This document shows, one piece after another, positions 22,614-34,155 of a DNA stretch of 64,000 nucleotides. The stretch comes from Gentiana macrophylla. Lineage: Eukaryota > Streptophyta > Magnoliopsida > Gentianales > Gentianaceae. The stretch is from positions 23,501-87,500 of the forward strand of contig JAOBSW010000111.1 in NCBI GenBank assembly GCA_026214975.1, written 5' to 3'. A program made the position numbers and the translations under genes. Under the pieces are notes generated by a model. The model did not search any database and had not been told where the DNA came from. It saw nothing but the letters and a program-made list of their open reading frames with translations. Position 1 is the first letter of the stretch. Each line of letters begins with the position of its first letter.

Positions 22614-22721
22614 CACAAATAAATCTATATATTATATATATACACACACAGTTGGTGCGCATGCAAATCTCCAATTTGCATTGATGCGCCACATGCATGC
22701 ATTAGATTTATTTGTGTAATA
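22611..22721. repeat. Nested hairpin / small foldback element
   Basis: Outer arms TTACACAAATAAATCTA and TAGATTTATTTGTGTAA are perfect inverted repeats. Inside them GGTGCGCATGCAAAT pairs with ATTTGCATTGATGCGCC. The result is a ~110 bp structure with two stacked stems, compatible with a tiny foldback MITE; no target duplication could be assigned in the AT-rich flank. Confidence 0.75.
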
Positions 22722-23310
22722 TATATGTGTGTAAATTGATTTATGGTAATATAATAAAGATAGTCAATATAAGATATTGACAATATCTTGGAAATATTCA
22801 ATATAAGATGTTGACAATATCCTAGATTTATTTAATATAAGATATTATAATAAATGAGATAAATCAATCAATTATATTTTCCTTATTTTATTGGGAAAAT
22901 GTTTTCTTCTCCTCCACTCATATTTGGGGCGCCACTTTGCCTATAAAAAGGAAGTGGGTGTCAAGCTCTTTTATACATCACAATTGCAAGAGCTCATAGT
23001 TCTTGTGTAAAAAAGAGAGCATCCTATAAGAGAGTTGAGAGAGGAAAAAGGCCGGTCTAAGAACAGATTTTTCCAATACCAATCCATGACGGGATTCCGG
23101 CAGTCGCTCGTGTGGACTAGCGGCAGAGGCCGAACACTGGGCGGCTCTATGCAGTAACTACTCTCCTTAGACGGTCAAAGCGTTGATCTTTTTAGATCAA
23201 CCAAGGTAACCACCGCCTACTACTTATTAGTTTATTGCTTAAACGAAGTCGGTCTGGGTCAATAGAAATAAATTTTTGAATTCTGCTGCTCCCGCAGAGA
23301 TTTCCTAACA

Positions 23311-25300
23311 TGAATTTGTGCAGAGTAAGTTTTTTGGTTTAAAAATTCCACTTTTGGAACGGGTTTGCATAGGGTGCTGTTGTGTTGGAGGTTGCTGTGT
23401 TGGAAGTTGTAAAGAGGATTCACTTACTTGATTTGAGATATGGTCACTTTGTGGTGAGACATTGGACTGTTCCTCAGAATTGGAACTAGAAGATACAAGA
23501 GTATGTGTTTGTGAAGGTGAAGTGTTGTCTTGTGCTGGACTTGGACTAGTTTTTTGGATAGGACTTAGGCCGATGAAGAGGAAGGTGAAAATTCATGCAT
23601 AGGAGAGGAATGACTAGATTGCACAACACGATCCGACTCATATGTTGAAACAAAAAAAGAAGAGAGTCCAGCAGTTGACTTCACCAGATAATGGCCTTGC
23701 AGAGTGGACATAAGCAAAGAGATGATGGTGGATAGATCAGATCGTAAAGGACTTCCCGTGAGGTCCTAGTAGGAATTTTTCTTTAAAAGTGGAACTCAGA
23801 GTCATTCAAGACCACATTTCTAGTTACGAAGACTCTTCCCGATTCATCTAGGCATTTGTATCCTTTGTGTATGCAGGACTTATACCTATGTAGGTGCACT
23901 TGGTGGTATTAAACCTAAACTTAACAGTTTGAAAGTGGTCCGAGATGGAGAAAACAGCACATCCAAAACTTTGTGGAATTTATAATCGCTTCTTGTTATA
24001 CAGACTTCAAAAGGTGATTTGGAGTTAAGGATGAGGTAAAGTGTATATTAATGACAAAGATCGCTTTCAACAAAGCTATCCCACCAGAATTTCAATGGTA
24101 GGGATGCTTGTGCAAGTTGTGTCAAGTCTAATTCAGTTATATGTCTGTGTTTCCGCTCTACTCTACCATTTTGTTGGTGAGCATGAGGGCAAGGATGCCT
24201 GAATTGTATCCCTTGTTCTTTAAGATAAGATGTAAGGTTCATGTATTCTCCCTCAACTGCTGTTTGTAAGCACTTAATCTTGGTGGAAAACCTGATTCTC
24301 AACCATATTTTTAAACTATATAAACACGTAATAGACTTGATTTAAGTTTTAAGGGAAAATCCAAGTGTATTCGGACCACCATCCACAAAGATGACATAAT
24401 AATGAAAACCGTAAATAGATGGAATGGGAGAAGGCCCCCAGAGGTCGTAATGAATCAAATCAAGGACATTAAGAGCATGAGAATCAGAATTAGGATAAGG
24501 CAAGGCATGGCCTTTACCAAATTGACAAGCATCACAAAAATCAAGTTTTCCATTAATTTCAACATTACAAGATTTTAGACCGACTCAAAACAAGTTTGGA
24601 TGGATGGCCTAACCTCCTATGCCAAACATTGTGGTCCTTATCAAGACTAACAAGACTTCCAGACACAAACCAGAGAGCCTGACAGTCTTGAATACTACTA
24701 TTATTGAGGGAATGAGAACAAAGAGCGGCCGAACTTGATATAGATTGCAATTTAGAGTGAGGAGAGATCTACTGGGGCCATTATCCTGCAGAGTCCATTA
24801 TCGAGTGTTCCTGCTAGAAGCAATTTCCTGCTCTCTTGTCCTTCACATAGCAAGTAGTAGTAGGAGTAAATTCAACAGCTTATGCAATTATCGCAAGAAG
24901 TCTGTAGATACTTATAAGATTCTTGGTAATGGATGGAACATGAAGAACATCTTTTAAGACAAGTGTGGTGTGTGGGGAATGTGTTGGAAAAGTGCTATAA
25001 CCTATATGCAAAATGGCTAATTTCTCACCATTACCAACCACCAGGCAAATACGCAGTAACCATTGTACTGCATTGAGATGAAGTTTGTTCAAGTCTGCTG
25101 TAAGATGATTTGAGGCTCCACTGTCCATATACCAACCTGCATCTCCCACAGATCTGAAGCACGCATGCTGGAGTGTAAAGATGCCCTTGCCAAAGCATCA
25201 AAAGGAACAAAATCGATGTCGGATTACCTTGCCCTGATTTAAGTCTTATTCTCGATAATCTTACCGCCGCAGGATATCCAATTACCAAGTCTCGAACTTA
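23311..25300 (-). pseudogene. Copia element B pol: gag end, protease and integrase, broken
   Basis: Reading minus from the right: the protease motif GWYMDSGASNHLT (near 25130) is followed by LKDVLHVPSITKNLIS (both hallmarks of copia). The GAG-pre-integrase motif VWHRRLGHPS lies near 24600. Integrase core segments follow at 24300-24080: GIQFRHPCPHAHQQNGRVER, then KHRHITE. The hinge before RT reads PMQTRSKSGIFKPKN at about 23350. There are many frame breaks. The frame is interrupted at 23310 by the LTR-bounded insertion and continues at 18000. Confidence 0.85.
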
Positions 25301-25573
25301 TTTTGGCCACTCGAGAGGTTTAGATCGTGATTACGAGTCCGCCATAGTCAATATTACGCCCAGAGTTGGAGCTCTCAACCGCGGGATGTTCGGCCTCGAT
25401 TGATTACGCATGAAAGGTTAATAGTAAGATCAATCACCCTCCCGACACAATTTTATCGCCCCACAACTAACTTGGCTCAAGGACCTCTCGCCGTAAATTA
25501 TTCCAACTAGAACAACAACACCGGTAGGTAGCCTTCATCTCCTAATTCTAATCGAGGTAGAGGCACGGCAATT
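25301..25573. other. Scrambled gag-like DNA of copia element B
   Basis: Contains plus-strand codons that read NSNRGRGT- and NTGR-like, as in the basic Gly/Arg-rich tail of copia gag, while the flanking element is on the minus strand. This suggests a local inversion. No frame is intact. Confidence 0.3.
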
Positions 25574-25635
25574 CTAGAGTAAAGATCCTCATGGATAACT
25601 ATCAGATTTACTAGATAATATATTAATTCCTAACA
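25574..25635 (-). mobile_element. Copia element B, truncated 5' LTR
   Basis: Sixty-two bases match the start of the 3' LTR at 16453 (TGTTAGGAATTA on the minus strand through GGATCTTTACT). The remainder of this LTR has been deleted and gag-like sequence abuts it directly. Confidence 0.65.
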
Positions 25636-26110
25636 CCGTTAAAACCCTTGTAAAGTAATTACTCTAAGGAAAAGCTTGCCCTAGCTGATCGCTCAGGGCC
25701 CATGAACTGAATGATATGTTGAACAATAGTAAACTTGATACTATTATTGATGATTTTGCATCTAAATATGTGCATACATTTTTTTTCATTATCAATTTGT
25801 TTTCCCGTTACTCTAGTTATGTTGTCGATCGGCATTTCGCAATTTTTTGATGTCGTTGGTAATGATTCCGCTGTTTTGTAGTTGCTTGTGATGTTTTTGT
25901 TTCACGTATTGTTATTTTCCCTCTACCGATTCAATAATTTTATTGTTTTTGAAATTTGTAATATATTGTTAGATAATAGCGCTAGTATTTTTTTAGCGTG
26001 ATTTGACTTATGTTACTTATGAATATAAATTATTATTTTTAAATATCAAGTGGACCCTTTTTTCAAATTTTGCCTCGGGCCGATTAAGTCTTAGGAATGG
26101 CCCTGGTCTC
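25636..26110 (+). mobile_element. Possible decayed hAT 3' region
   Basis: The segment ends GCCTCGGGCC...GGAATGGCCCTG (26074-26106), which resembles the subterminal plus terminal sequence of hAT elements of the same class. No left end or target duplication was found, so the limits are uncertain. Confidence 0.35.
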
Positions 26111-26159
26111 AAGTATCGTCACAGCATGAGTTCTCGAGGCCTAGCCTCTTACAAAGACG

Positions 26160-26432
26160 CCAGTTAAATTCCTTAAGAATGAGATAATGTAATATCACAC
26201 ATTAGAAAATAAAATTACTAAGATGTACAGAGAATGTAATATCTTATATTGAAAATGTGAGAAAATATACTAAGATATATATAAGGTGAATATAAGACAT
26301 AAATGACTTAGTAAGTTGGTTTAACCATTTAGGATAACCGAGGATGATGATGCTAAGTACTTATTGAATCAATTATGTCGTAAATAATGAGGATATATGC
26401 TATCCATTTATCTATTTTTCTAGCACTACATA
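26160..26432. repeat. Direct repeat, left copy
   Basis: Shares long blocks with 27010-27325: AAATTCCTTAAGAATGAGAT, ACAGAGAATGTAATATCT, ACATAAATGACTTAGTAA, GTTTAACCATTTAGG, and an end ...TTTTCTAGCACTAC. A segmental duplication of about 270-315 bp. Confidence 0.8.
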
Positions 26433-26564
26433 ATGATATTAGTTATGCTATTGTTATTGTAATGTAGTTTATTGTGATTATTCTGTTGTGGTAGATATAT
26501 TATTGTTAAACTAATTTGAAATGGGTTAGATATATACATTATCAAAAGGTACAAAATGAATGTG

Positions 26565-26800
26565 TAGTGTCTATGATTGTTGCACACAACAAAGGAGGAT
26601 CTTCCATTCTTGGTGATTGTTAGATTATTATCCATAATAAATAAATGTTCAGGCTTTATCATATTATTTTATACTTATGTTTGGCATCAATTCTTTTGTG
26701 GAGATATATATATATGACGAGGCCAGATAGGCTCAAAAGATGCATGGGAATGTAATGATACCAAGACAACTTGGCTTTGGGAATATAGCTAACATTCTTA
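26565..26800. repeat. Repeat family copy B (uninterrupted)
   Basis: Matches 9990-10082 plus 15628-15760 across the site where the MITE inserted (TTTTATA then CTTATGTTTGG), giving the empty-site sequence for that insertion. Confidence 0.7.
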
Positions 26801-27009
26801 TCATTAGAAAGATCCTTTGCGGTTCCTTAAGTAAATTGAACATTGCATGTGAGGTGCTTATGTAACGTCCCAAGTTGAAAAAGTTGAAGAATCATTACTA
26901 ATATATATAGGGTTTTAGGTCAAGCCGGTAACGATATCTCATTTTAGTAGCTTATCTGATTCATTACGTCGTAAATAAGACCGCTTTGTCTGAATTTTGA
27001 GGCAATATC

Positions 27010-27325
27010 CCACATTAAAATAAATTCCTTAAGAATGAGATGATATACAGAGAATGTAATATCTCATATGAAAACGTGAGAGGTTAATTACTAAGATATA
27101 AAGCTTAATATAGTATCTCACATTTAAAAAAAAAATATATATATTATTAAGATATAAGATTGCGACATAAATGACTTAGTAACATGGTTTAACCTTCCTA
27201 AATAAAAGGCTTGGTTTAACCATTTAGGTTAAAGGCCTAAGTGGGTTATTAAGTCCATTATGTCTTAAATAATGAAGATATATGCAATCCATCTTATATA
27301 TTTTCTCTAGCACTACTTAAATAGT
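27010..27325. repeat. Direct repeat, right copy
   Basis: Second copy of 26160-26432, with an internal A-rich expansion. The hAT element lies 34 bp beyond its end. Confidence 0.8.
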
Positions 27326-27358
27326 TTTTTTTTTTGGTGGTCATGAATCATTATTTAA

Positions 27359-29534
27359 CAGGGCCGGCCCTCATGTGAGGCCGGAGAGACGGTCATTTTA
27401 AGCTCAACTACACTTGGAGTACCAACAAAGAGACATGTTTCGTTAAAAAAAAAAAAAAATTCCATGTAGATTCAATCCGATCCAACCTAATATAATATGT
27501 TAATTTTCTTTTGATAAAACCCAATTTTTTTTTACTCACACTGCTTTGGTTACGGGTTGGATTGGGGTTGAATTGAATTATATGAGATAAAATAAAATAA
27601 AATAAAATAAAATAATGATTATAAAGTTGAAATGTCAGATTAAAATTTGTGTAGATGAAAAAACGATTAGTAAGAGAAATTTTAATGAAATATTATATTG
27701 ATAAAAGAATGGTTGAATACAGAGTGGTGAATAAAATGAATCGATAATATTATTTTATTTGTTGATGGTGAAATGATTGGTGAGAGAAATTATAATAAAA
27801 TAATAAAATCAATAAAATAATAGTAAATAAAATAGTGGGTGAATAAAATATTGAGTTGGATCCAAATGGATCCAACCCAGCCTGAAACCAAACAGGTAAA
27901 GGTCCCAATAAAAGAATTTACCTGGCCCAAAAAAAAAATAGACATACAAACAAGTTTTATTAATTTTTTTTTTTTTTGGAAAACTATAAAAATTAAAAAG
28001 AATATATTATTTTATATTATTATATATCTATATAAAAAAAGCTCACAAAGAAAAATAAAACAAACAAACAAAAATAAAAACTTCACTTCACTCCTAAATA
28101 CGTCATCTTCCTTATCCCCTCCCCTGCCTCTTCTTCACTCTCAGCCGCGGTTTTTTTTTTTCAATATCCTACAATTCATAAATTCTAATCTCAATCTTCA
28201 AGTTATAAATAATATCAAGTATCAATCTTTCCCTACACAACAACACAAGGCCTAATTTCTTAAGTGGAGGTAATTTTCTTATAGTAATTTACTATTTTTC
28301 TTATAGTTTAAATGTTTAATAAATAATAATGGTAATGTAATGTAATCAAAATTTTAATTAGTAAGATGAATAGATGATTAATGTCTCTTGGATATCATAA
28401 TTTTTTTGTATGTAGAAAGATTGAAAGATAGCATAGCAAGGAAGGATTAGGAACAAGGAAGAGCCGAAGAATAAGAGAAGCACATATAGTCATTACATTG
28501 ATCATGTATGTTTTGTTTACTTGATGGGGTGATTCCGTGATTACTTGCATGGCGCATTTTTATTTCGCTTAGGCTTTGCATTTTGTTAGTGGAGTGACTT
28601 TTATATTGATGTCATATTATTTTGTGTTTGTAAACTTATTTTAAGTTTAGGAATCTTTAATTTGAGGTACCGAGGTGGGCTTGTTGTCTATGGTTTTCAT
28701 ATACATGAATGAATTGTTTATAGGTAGGAAAAATGTCACCACCAAAGTACAAGTATCCTTCCGGGAATGAAAAAAGAAAGAAGAAGAAAATAATAGAAGC
28801 TTTAACGAAGACTTTAGGTGGATCAATTAACAAATATATCACTATCACCTCAACTAAGCTGAGTGATGGTGAATCTACTAATGATGCAAATATGGCAATT
28901 GATGAAGAGGTAAATGTGAATCGTGATGATTCTAATGAACTAGTTGATATTGTTGACCGTGGTGAACAAGAACAAGAACGAGAAGAAGGGGCCAATAATG
29001 TCAATGACGAACAAGAAGAATGGGTCAATAATGAAATTCCTTTGGATCATGAAGAAGATGGACCTATCCATATTTTGAAATATTTGAAAATGTGTAATCC
29101 ATGTTATGCAAACACGGAGATTGCTTACCGAATATTGTTGACTATTCCGGTGATAGTAATAAAGAACCATCTTCGACGCACGATGACTCACGAACGTTTG
29201 AATGAGTTAGTCATGATATCAATTGAGAAGAATATGGTTAATGAAATTGATAATTCTATTTTGATTAGTGATTTCGTCTGTAAATGTGTTGTAAGAGCGA
29301 TTTTGAAATAGTAATATGTAAGTATGTTTTGTGTATACGTATGAATTTGGTTTTTGTTTCTAAATATACTAGAAAAAAACTACTTCAGTAGACGTGTTTG
29401 CTCTATCAATAAATTGAATTTTTTATTTACGAATGTTAAAAACGCTATAAGTATGTTTAAAAAAAACAACTTCAACTAAAAGACCCAATTCGAGGACTTG
29501 ACCTTAAACCTAAAAAATACCAGGGTCGGCCCTG
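27359..29534 (+). mobile_element. hAT element with intact ends and 8 bp TSD
   Basis: The left end is CAGGGCCGGCCCTC, the right end CAGGGTCGGCCCTG. An identical 8-bp TTATTTAA lies on each side (27351-27358 and 29535-29542), the diagnostic hAT target size. Length 2,176 bp is short for an autonomous member, whose transposase alone is usually ~2 kb. The internal ORF at 28733-29311 encodes only the two ends of the transposase, so the element depends on a relative for movement. Confidence 0.95.
28733..29311 (+). CDS. Internally deleted hAT transposase (N- and C-terminal parts)
   Basis: An open frame of 192 codons. The N-terminal ~45 residues are basic (MSPPKYKYPSGNEKRKKKKI, then IEALTKTLGGSINKY), like the leader of zf-MYM/TTF-type hAT transposases. 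Residues ~50-110 are very acidic. Residues ~120-190 match the C-terminal hAT dimerisation domain: NTEIAYRILLTIPV, then TMTHERLNELVMISIEKNMV and SDFVCK. The whole central catalytic core is absent, as is the ASAERSFSKLK motif that normally follows IPV, yet the frame is open. It may be a dimerisation-only product; expression is unknown. Confidence 0.75.
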   Translation: MSPPKYKYPSGNEKRKKKKIIEALTKTLGGSINKYITITSTKLSDGESTNDANMAIDEEVNVNRDDSNELVDIVDRGEQEQEREEGANNVNDEQEEWVNNEIPLDHEEDGPIHILKYLKMCNPCYANTEIAYRILLTIPVIVIKNHLRRTMTHERLNELVMISIEKNMVNEIDNSILISDFVCKCVVRAILK

Positions 29535-29542
29535 TTATTTAA

Positions 29543-31199
29543 TACTTATTATTACACCAATAAAATACTTTTTTCTTTTCCTTTCTGAAATCACCAATAA
29601 AATTCTTCATGGGGAGTTTAAAAAAAAAATCAGACTGCAATAGATATAAGTATGTATGATATACATAATCCATAAAATACGAATTTTTGTTAAAGAATTA
29701 TGATACAAATGCATTTTAGATGCATCGAAAGGGTTTAAATTTATAAAATACAAAAGATTGGCATGGAGGAATGGTGGGTTATTGAGGTTGTGATCATGAT
29801 GTGGGAAATGGGAATATATAGATAGGAGGAGCTTTATCCAATCCAATCAATACCTTCCCCTTTTTTTTTCTTTTCGCATTGATCCTTTTGTCAAAGTGAT
29901 GATGCAATATATAGATATGCACATCGACATAAAAGGAATAAGAGAATCAACAATTAATTTATGTCAGCTGTTGACTGTTTGGAAAAGTTGATTCTTCCTA
30001 GGGTGACGTGTAACCGCTAACCGACACTATCCGGAATTTACCCGTTTATCTGAATGAATCCGAATTGTTTGCTTGTGAATAGAAACAAAATCTCAAAAGT
30101 CATAAGGGACCATTTCACATTTCTAGAGAATTTTTAACTTACACTCACCAAAACTCCATTATAGAACGGGCATCAGTGGAGTCGAGAGAAGTTCGAAGAT
30201 GTTGCCACATCAGAAAGAGAATCCGGAGGAAGGAAGAGGGTACTGGCTTAACCTGTTTTCCAGGAGCAACGAGAGTGAATCCAGGCTAGGAAAGTTAATG
30301 GGATGAAGGAAATAGGTCCAGGAAAAGATCTATCAAGAAAAGAAGCTGAAGCTGGGAATCCAAACTGATACCCGCTCGGATCTTCATTCTCTCTTTGTTA
30401 GACGATCTTGGAGTCTTGCAGGCTCTTATTTTAAAGTTTCTAAACCTTCCCTTATACCGTTCTTTCTTGTCAGAATGCATGAGTCCACATTTTTTATTTT
30501 CTATTTTGACAAATCTAGCTAGAACAGTAGGTCAGGTAGTGTTTCTCTACCTTCCCGACACCATGAGTCACATCTGAAAAACATATAAACTAGGAGAGTA
30601 AGCACAAATGCCCCATAATGAGTCAAGAGGGAACAAAGGAAGTAACTGTGCAAGTCTCCGGGATTCACTTATGGGTTAGTCTGAAATCGGTGTTATATAA
30701 AATGCTAATATAACTAAATCACAAAAAATAAAATATATTGCATGTGCTGAAATAAATATTGCAGTGATAAGGTACTAAAAGTGTAAAAGTAATGGTACGG
30801 TTCATAACTGAATCTATGCCCCTAACAGAGGCTTTGAGATCGTACTGAAGTTGCATACTGGATTTCCTGACGGACCCCGACATAAAAACGATACTCCCTA
30901 TTCAGCCCAGGGGCAGAGTCAAGAATTCTCGAGAATTCACTGCAGTGAATTTGAAGTCTTAATTATCCGCGGTTGTCTATCTGGTGAGCCATAACATTAT
31001 TAAAACATCATGAAACAATATTGTTATCGCTTTTATGTTTGGAATTCTACCATTTTTTTGGAAATACTAATAATGATGATGGACTTAAACTCCAAGAAAC
31101 GGGATTATAGTTGTTTCGCTTTTATGGAGAGACTCAATACATGGATGTATTCATCTAAATCCTAAGCTGTCTAATTTCAAGCAGTCGACCAGTTCTTCA
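29543..31199. other. Unassigned stretch
   Basis: No domain recognised. 30160-30660 differs from its surroundings: mixed composition, few homopolymers, short frames on both strands. It could be an organellar insertion or a decayed exon, but I cannot name it. The rest is AT-rich. Confidence 0.4.
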
Positions 31200-32671
31200 A
31201 AGCATACTTGTTAAAGCGTAAGGCGGAGGTGAGGCGTGGTATGGGCACCCGGACGCCATGGCGCCATGGCGGCGCCCGACATGCAAGGCGCGCAATAAAG
31301 TCATAGAACTTATTTTTTTGGCCCTTTAGATTATAATATATATAAAAGTCAACAAGCAAGATCACATAATGTCATCTAAACAAGTTTTAAACTTTTAAAC
31401 ATGATTGCTCTTCCCCAGCCTTATCTTATCTACCAAGTACCAACATTGTGAAGAAAAGGGAAGTGGTCAAATTGTTAGTCCCTCCGTTCCAATTTATCTG
31501 AGGTAGTTGCCAAAATCACGCATATTAAGGATGTGAGTTAATGCATTAACTTTTACAATGAAATGACTAGAATGTCCTTGGATATAATTAATATGACATT
31601 ATTTTTTATATCTCCTAATTTATTAAATAAGGTAAATAAAGTAAAAACACAATAAATGTTGCATTGAAAATTGTACTACCTCACATAAAATGGAAAAAAT
31701 ATTTTGGCAACTGCCTCAGTTATTGTGGAACGGAGGGAGTATTTATTAGTAAGTAACCAAACTAAACTACCAAGTAAATGATTAACCATAACAGTTACAT
31801 TAACACTATAACTCTACATTCTATAACACATTAACACTTATTCACTTCACTTGCATCATTATTCATTACAAAATTACAATTACATAACATAAGAAATTAA
31901 GAATTAAGAACATACTAGTATAGTAGTATACTACTTGTTAATTCACTTACTTGTACAAACATCAAAACAAAAGATGAAAATACAACTACTTAACTAATAA
32001 GTAATAACTACAAACTATTAAGTACTAACAAACAAAGATCACTACTTAAAGTTTTAGACAATCAAACAAACAAAAATCACTACTTTGACAATCATTCAAT
32101 TCCATTATTTCAAAATCAAATTACTTTCATCATTACTTTGATTTTCGTTCATTGTTTCATTAAAAGAAAATTATAAACATGTTTTTCAACTCCATAATCA
32201 CATAAAGAATAAACTATTTAACACAATCATGTGAAAAAACGAATTTAAAAATAAAATTAAAAAAAACAGGAGAATGCTGTTACCTGAAGGCTGAAGCTGC
32301 AATAGCTTTATTACCAAGTTCTTCCCGCCGGTTATTATGAGAAGAAGTAAGATTTTTTTAAATATTAGGCTGTTTTTTTTTTTTTACTCCATGGAAGGTC
32401 GCATATCTCAGGAGGAGGCAGCGGGAATATGAGGGAATGAAGAGAATAGGGATGGATTGACTAGGTTTAATGTTATTATTAACTGGTTTGATGTTTTTAC
32501 CCTTGAAATTCAAATTTTTTCAAAAAAATAACAGGTGTGCGCCATGCCTGCCTCATGCCTTGCTCGCCATGGCGACGCCATAGGGCCGCCCGACATTTTC
32601 AGCGCTATAGACACTGTTAAGGCGTTATAGCCCTGCCTCACGCCATGGCACGCGCTTTTACAAGTATGCTT
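31200..32671. mobile_element. Foldback/TIR element with GC-rich ends
   Basis: The terminal string AAGCATACTTGT (31200-31211) is repeated inverted at 32660-32671. Beyond it both ends carry related GC-rich blocks (GGCGCCATGGCGGCGCC-like near 31255-31275; CTCGCCATGGCGACGCC near 32562) in inverted arrangement, followed by an AT-rich core. No coding sequence remains. The superfamily is uncertain since no clear target duplication is seen. A MITE has inserted in it. Confidence 0.6.
31478..31739. mobile_element. Stowaway-like MITE
   Basis: The 262 bp element begins CCCTCCGTTCCAATTTATC and ends ATTGTGGAACGGAGGGAG. Subterminal GAGGTAGTTGCC and GGCAACTGCCTC extend the pairing. TA flanks both sides (31476-31477, 31740-31741). 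Confidence 0.9.
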
Positions 32672-32889
32672 CAATGTGCTTACAAAGATGATGGTCTAAA
32701 TAATTTTGGAGATACAAACGTAGCTTCCATGCCATTGACATTGAATGAAAAATCACATGAGAGTTGAAGCCAACAATCAGTTAGCAAAGTCATATTAAGA
32801 TCACGCATACCACAAAAGGAGAACGAAGTTGTACAAAAGTACAAATTTGGGGGGGGAAATGTGTACACCCACAATGCCAAACAGTTGAT
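32672..32889. other. Unassigned stretch beside exon duplicate
   Basis: Lies between the foldback element and the duplicated exon. The second exon expected for the duplicate is absent here, so the duplication was cut off or displaced. Confidence 0.4.
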
Positions 32890-33125
32890 AACTGTAAGCA
32901 GATTTGCAAGAAATAAAACATGGTGAAAGTGAAAAGTTACCTGATAAGTCCAGAGAGCGGCAAGGAAACGGCTAGCCCCAAAGAGAAATTATTTCTTTCT
33001 ATTTACTCAAACTAGGGCCGGAAAAAAAAACTTAACTCCGACTCGAATGCCATTGAATAAGGTCTTCATTTCCTACCAAACACGGTGAGTGATTTCACAT
33101 GTGGAAGTCTATGGGCTTGAGAATA
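32890..33125 (-). pseudogene. Truncated duplicate of the small gene: promoter, exon 1, donor
   Basis: This stretch aligns with 34690-34940. On the minus strand it has TTTCTCTTTGGGGCTAGCCG, then CTTGCCG and TCTGGACTTATCAG followed by GTAACTTTT, matching exon 1 and the splice donor of the gene at 34156-34783. The bases that include the start codon are deleted and no second exon follows. About 100 bp of upstream DNA is shared as well (ACACGGTGA...ATGTGGAAGT...GGGCTTGAGAATA), so the promoter was duplicated too. Confidence 0.8.
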
Positions 33126-34155
33126 TGCCTATCCAAACGATGATGACTATGTATCAATATTATGCAAGGTGCAGGGAAGGGCCAGGTCATTACGCATACT
33201 TTGGACGATGTTACCTTTAGAGCATATACAATCACTAATCCCTTCACAATGTCACTTTATAGGAAAAGGCGCAAAATTATCCTACATGTCAACACATCAC
33301 ATTGTGAACTAAAATGGCCTAAAAAGAGAAATCCAATTTAGCTACAAGAATACAAACTTCCCGCAAAATTCATCACTCATCTATTAAATTTCACCTACGT
33401 AGATATGAATGGGGATGTGGACGACAAACCCAGATGTCCAACCCCATACAAAAGGTTTTCATGATGGATCGTAGTCATTGCTAAGAAACGACGTTGTCAC
33501 TTCTGACAAAATGCATATCTCCGTTGTCTATTTTGAGGTCATTGTAATTGCCCTAAATACCGCGTATGTAAATAAATATGTATCTACTAATTGTAAACAT
33601 GCAAATGACAAGGGCGGGACCATTCAAGGCAAAGAGGCAAACAAATCAAAAGCTAAGTTAAGTGTATAAGGAATGACCAGGTGAGCACAATACAATTAGT
33701 TCTTCAGAGTCAACAAGAAATAAGTCTTGTAAACGATTAGTAATCAAAGAACAAGATCTGTCTTGCATGCATTGCTCGGATGTGAAGCCCTAGCATTATA
33801 TTAGGACTACATTTCAGCATAAAAGAGTCAAACACATCACAATGCTGTATGATCGTTTAGCTACATATAAATCTCCCCTGAGACCTAAAAGGCATTCAAA
33901 TTGAACTTCTAAACAAAAATGCCAGCAAGCAAAAGTTTAGTATTCTGCAAAACACATATGGCCTAACTCATGCATTTAAGCAGAACATAAAACTTCTTCG
34001 TTGATGTCAAAGTACCACGCAATCGTCATCTAACCATGTGATATCTTAAATGTATCTAAAGCTGGTCTGGAAGAGCTACCCGAAGGAAATAAACTTGCAA
34101 AAGTGCACATACATAAATCTTATCTAAGTTCGAAAATTACACTAGGGGATGTGCT
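33126..34155. other. Downstream region of the small gene
   Basis: Between the duplicate and the gene's stop codon. AT-rich, no conserved frame. It probably includes the 3' untranslated region of the minus-strand gene at its right edge. Confidence 0.5.

Larger units (their letters stand above)
18006..23310 (+). mobile_element. LTR-bounded insertion in copia pol, carrying foreign DNA
   Basis: The unit begins TGTTGAAATAATC and ends TTTCCTAACA (TG...CA termini). It is flanked by CGAAT (18001-18005) and TGAAT (23311-23315), a 5 bp target duplication with one C/T change, and it cleanly splits the copia reading frame between integrase and RT. The right ~600 bp looks like the promoter-to-end half of an LTR (TATA box CTATAAAAAGG at 22941). 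The left ~1.2 kb looks like the matching upstream half, both halves carrying a GGGGCGCCAC motif. I therefore read it as one solo LTR later opened by ~3.4 kb of other DNA; a degenerate non-autonomous element is the alternative. Confidence 0.6.

Noticed and set aside
32680..32880. 66-codon minus frame as exon 2 of the duplicated small gene
   Set aside because: The translation has no similarity to the real exon 2 (NLEQDMETVVKVL...), so the duplicate ends after its splice donor.
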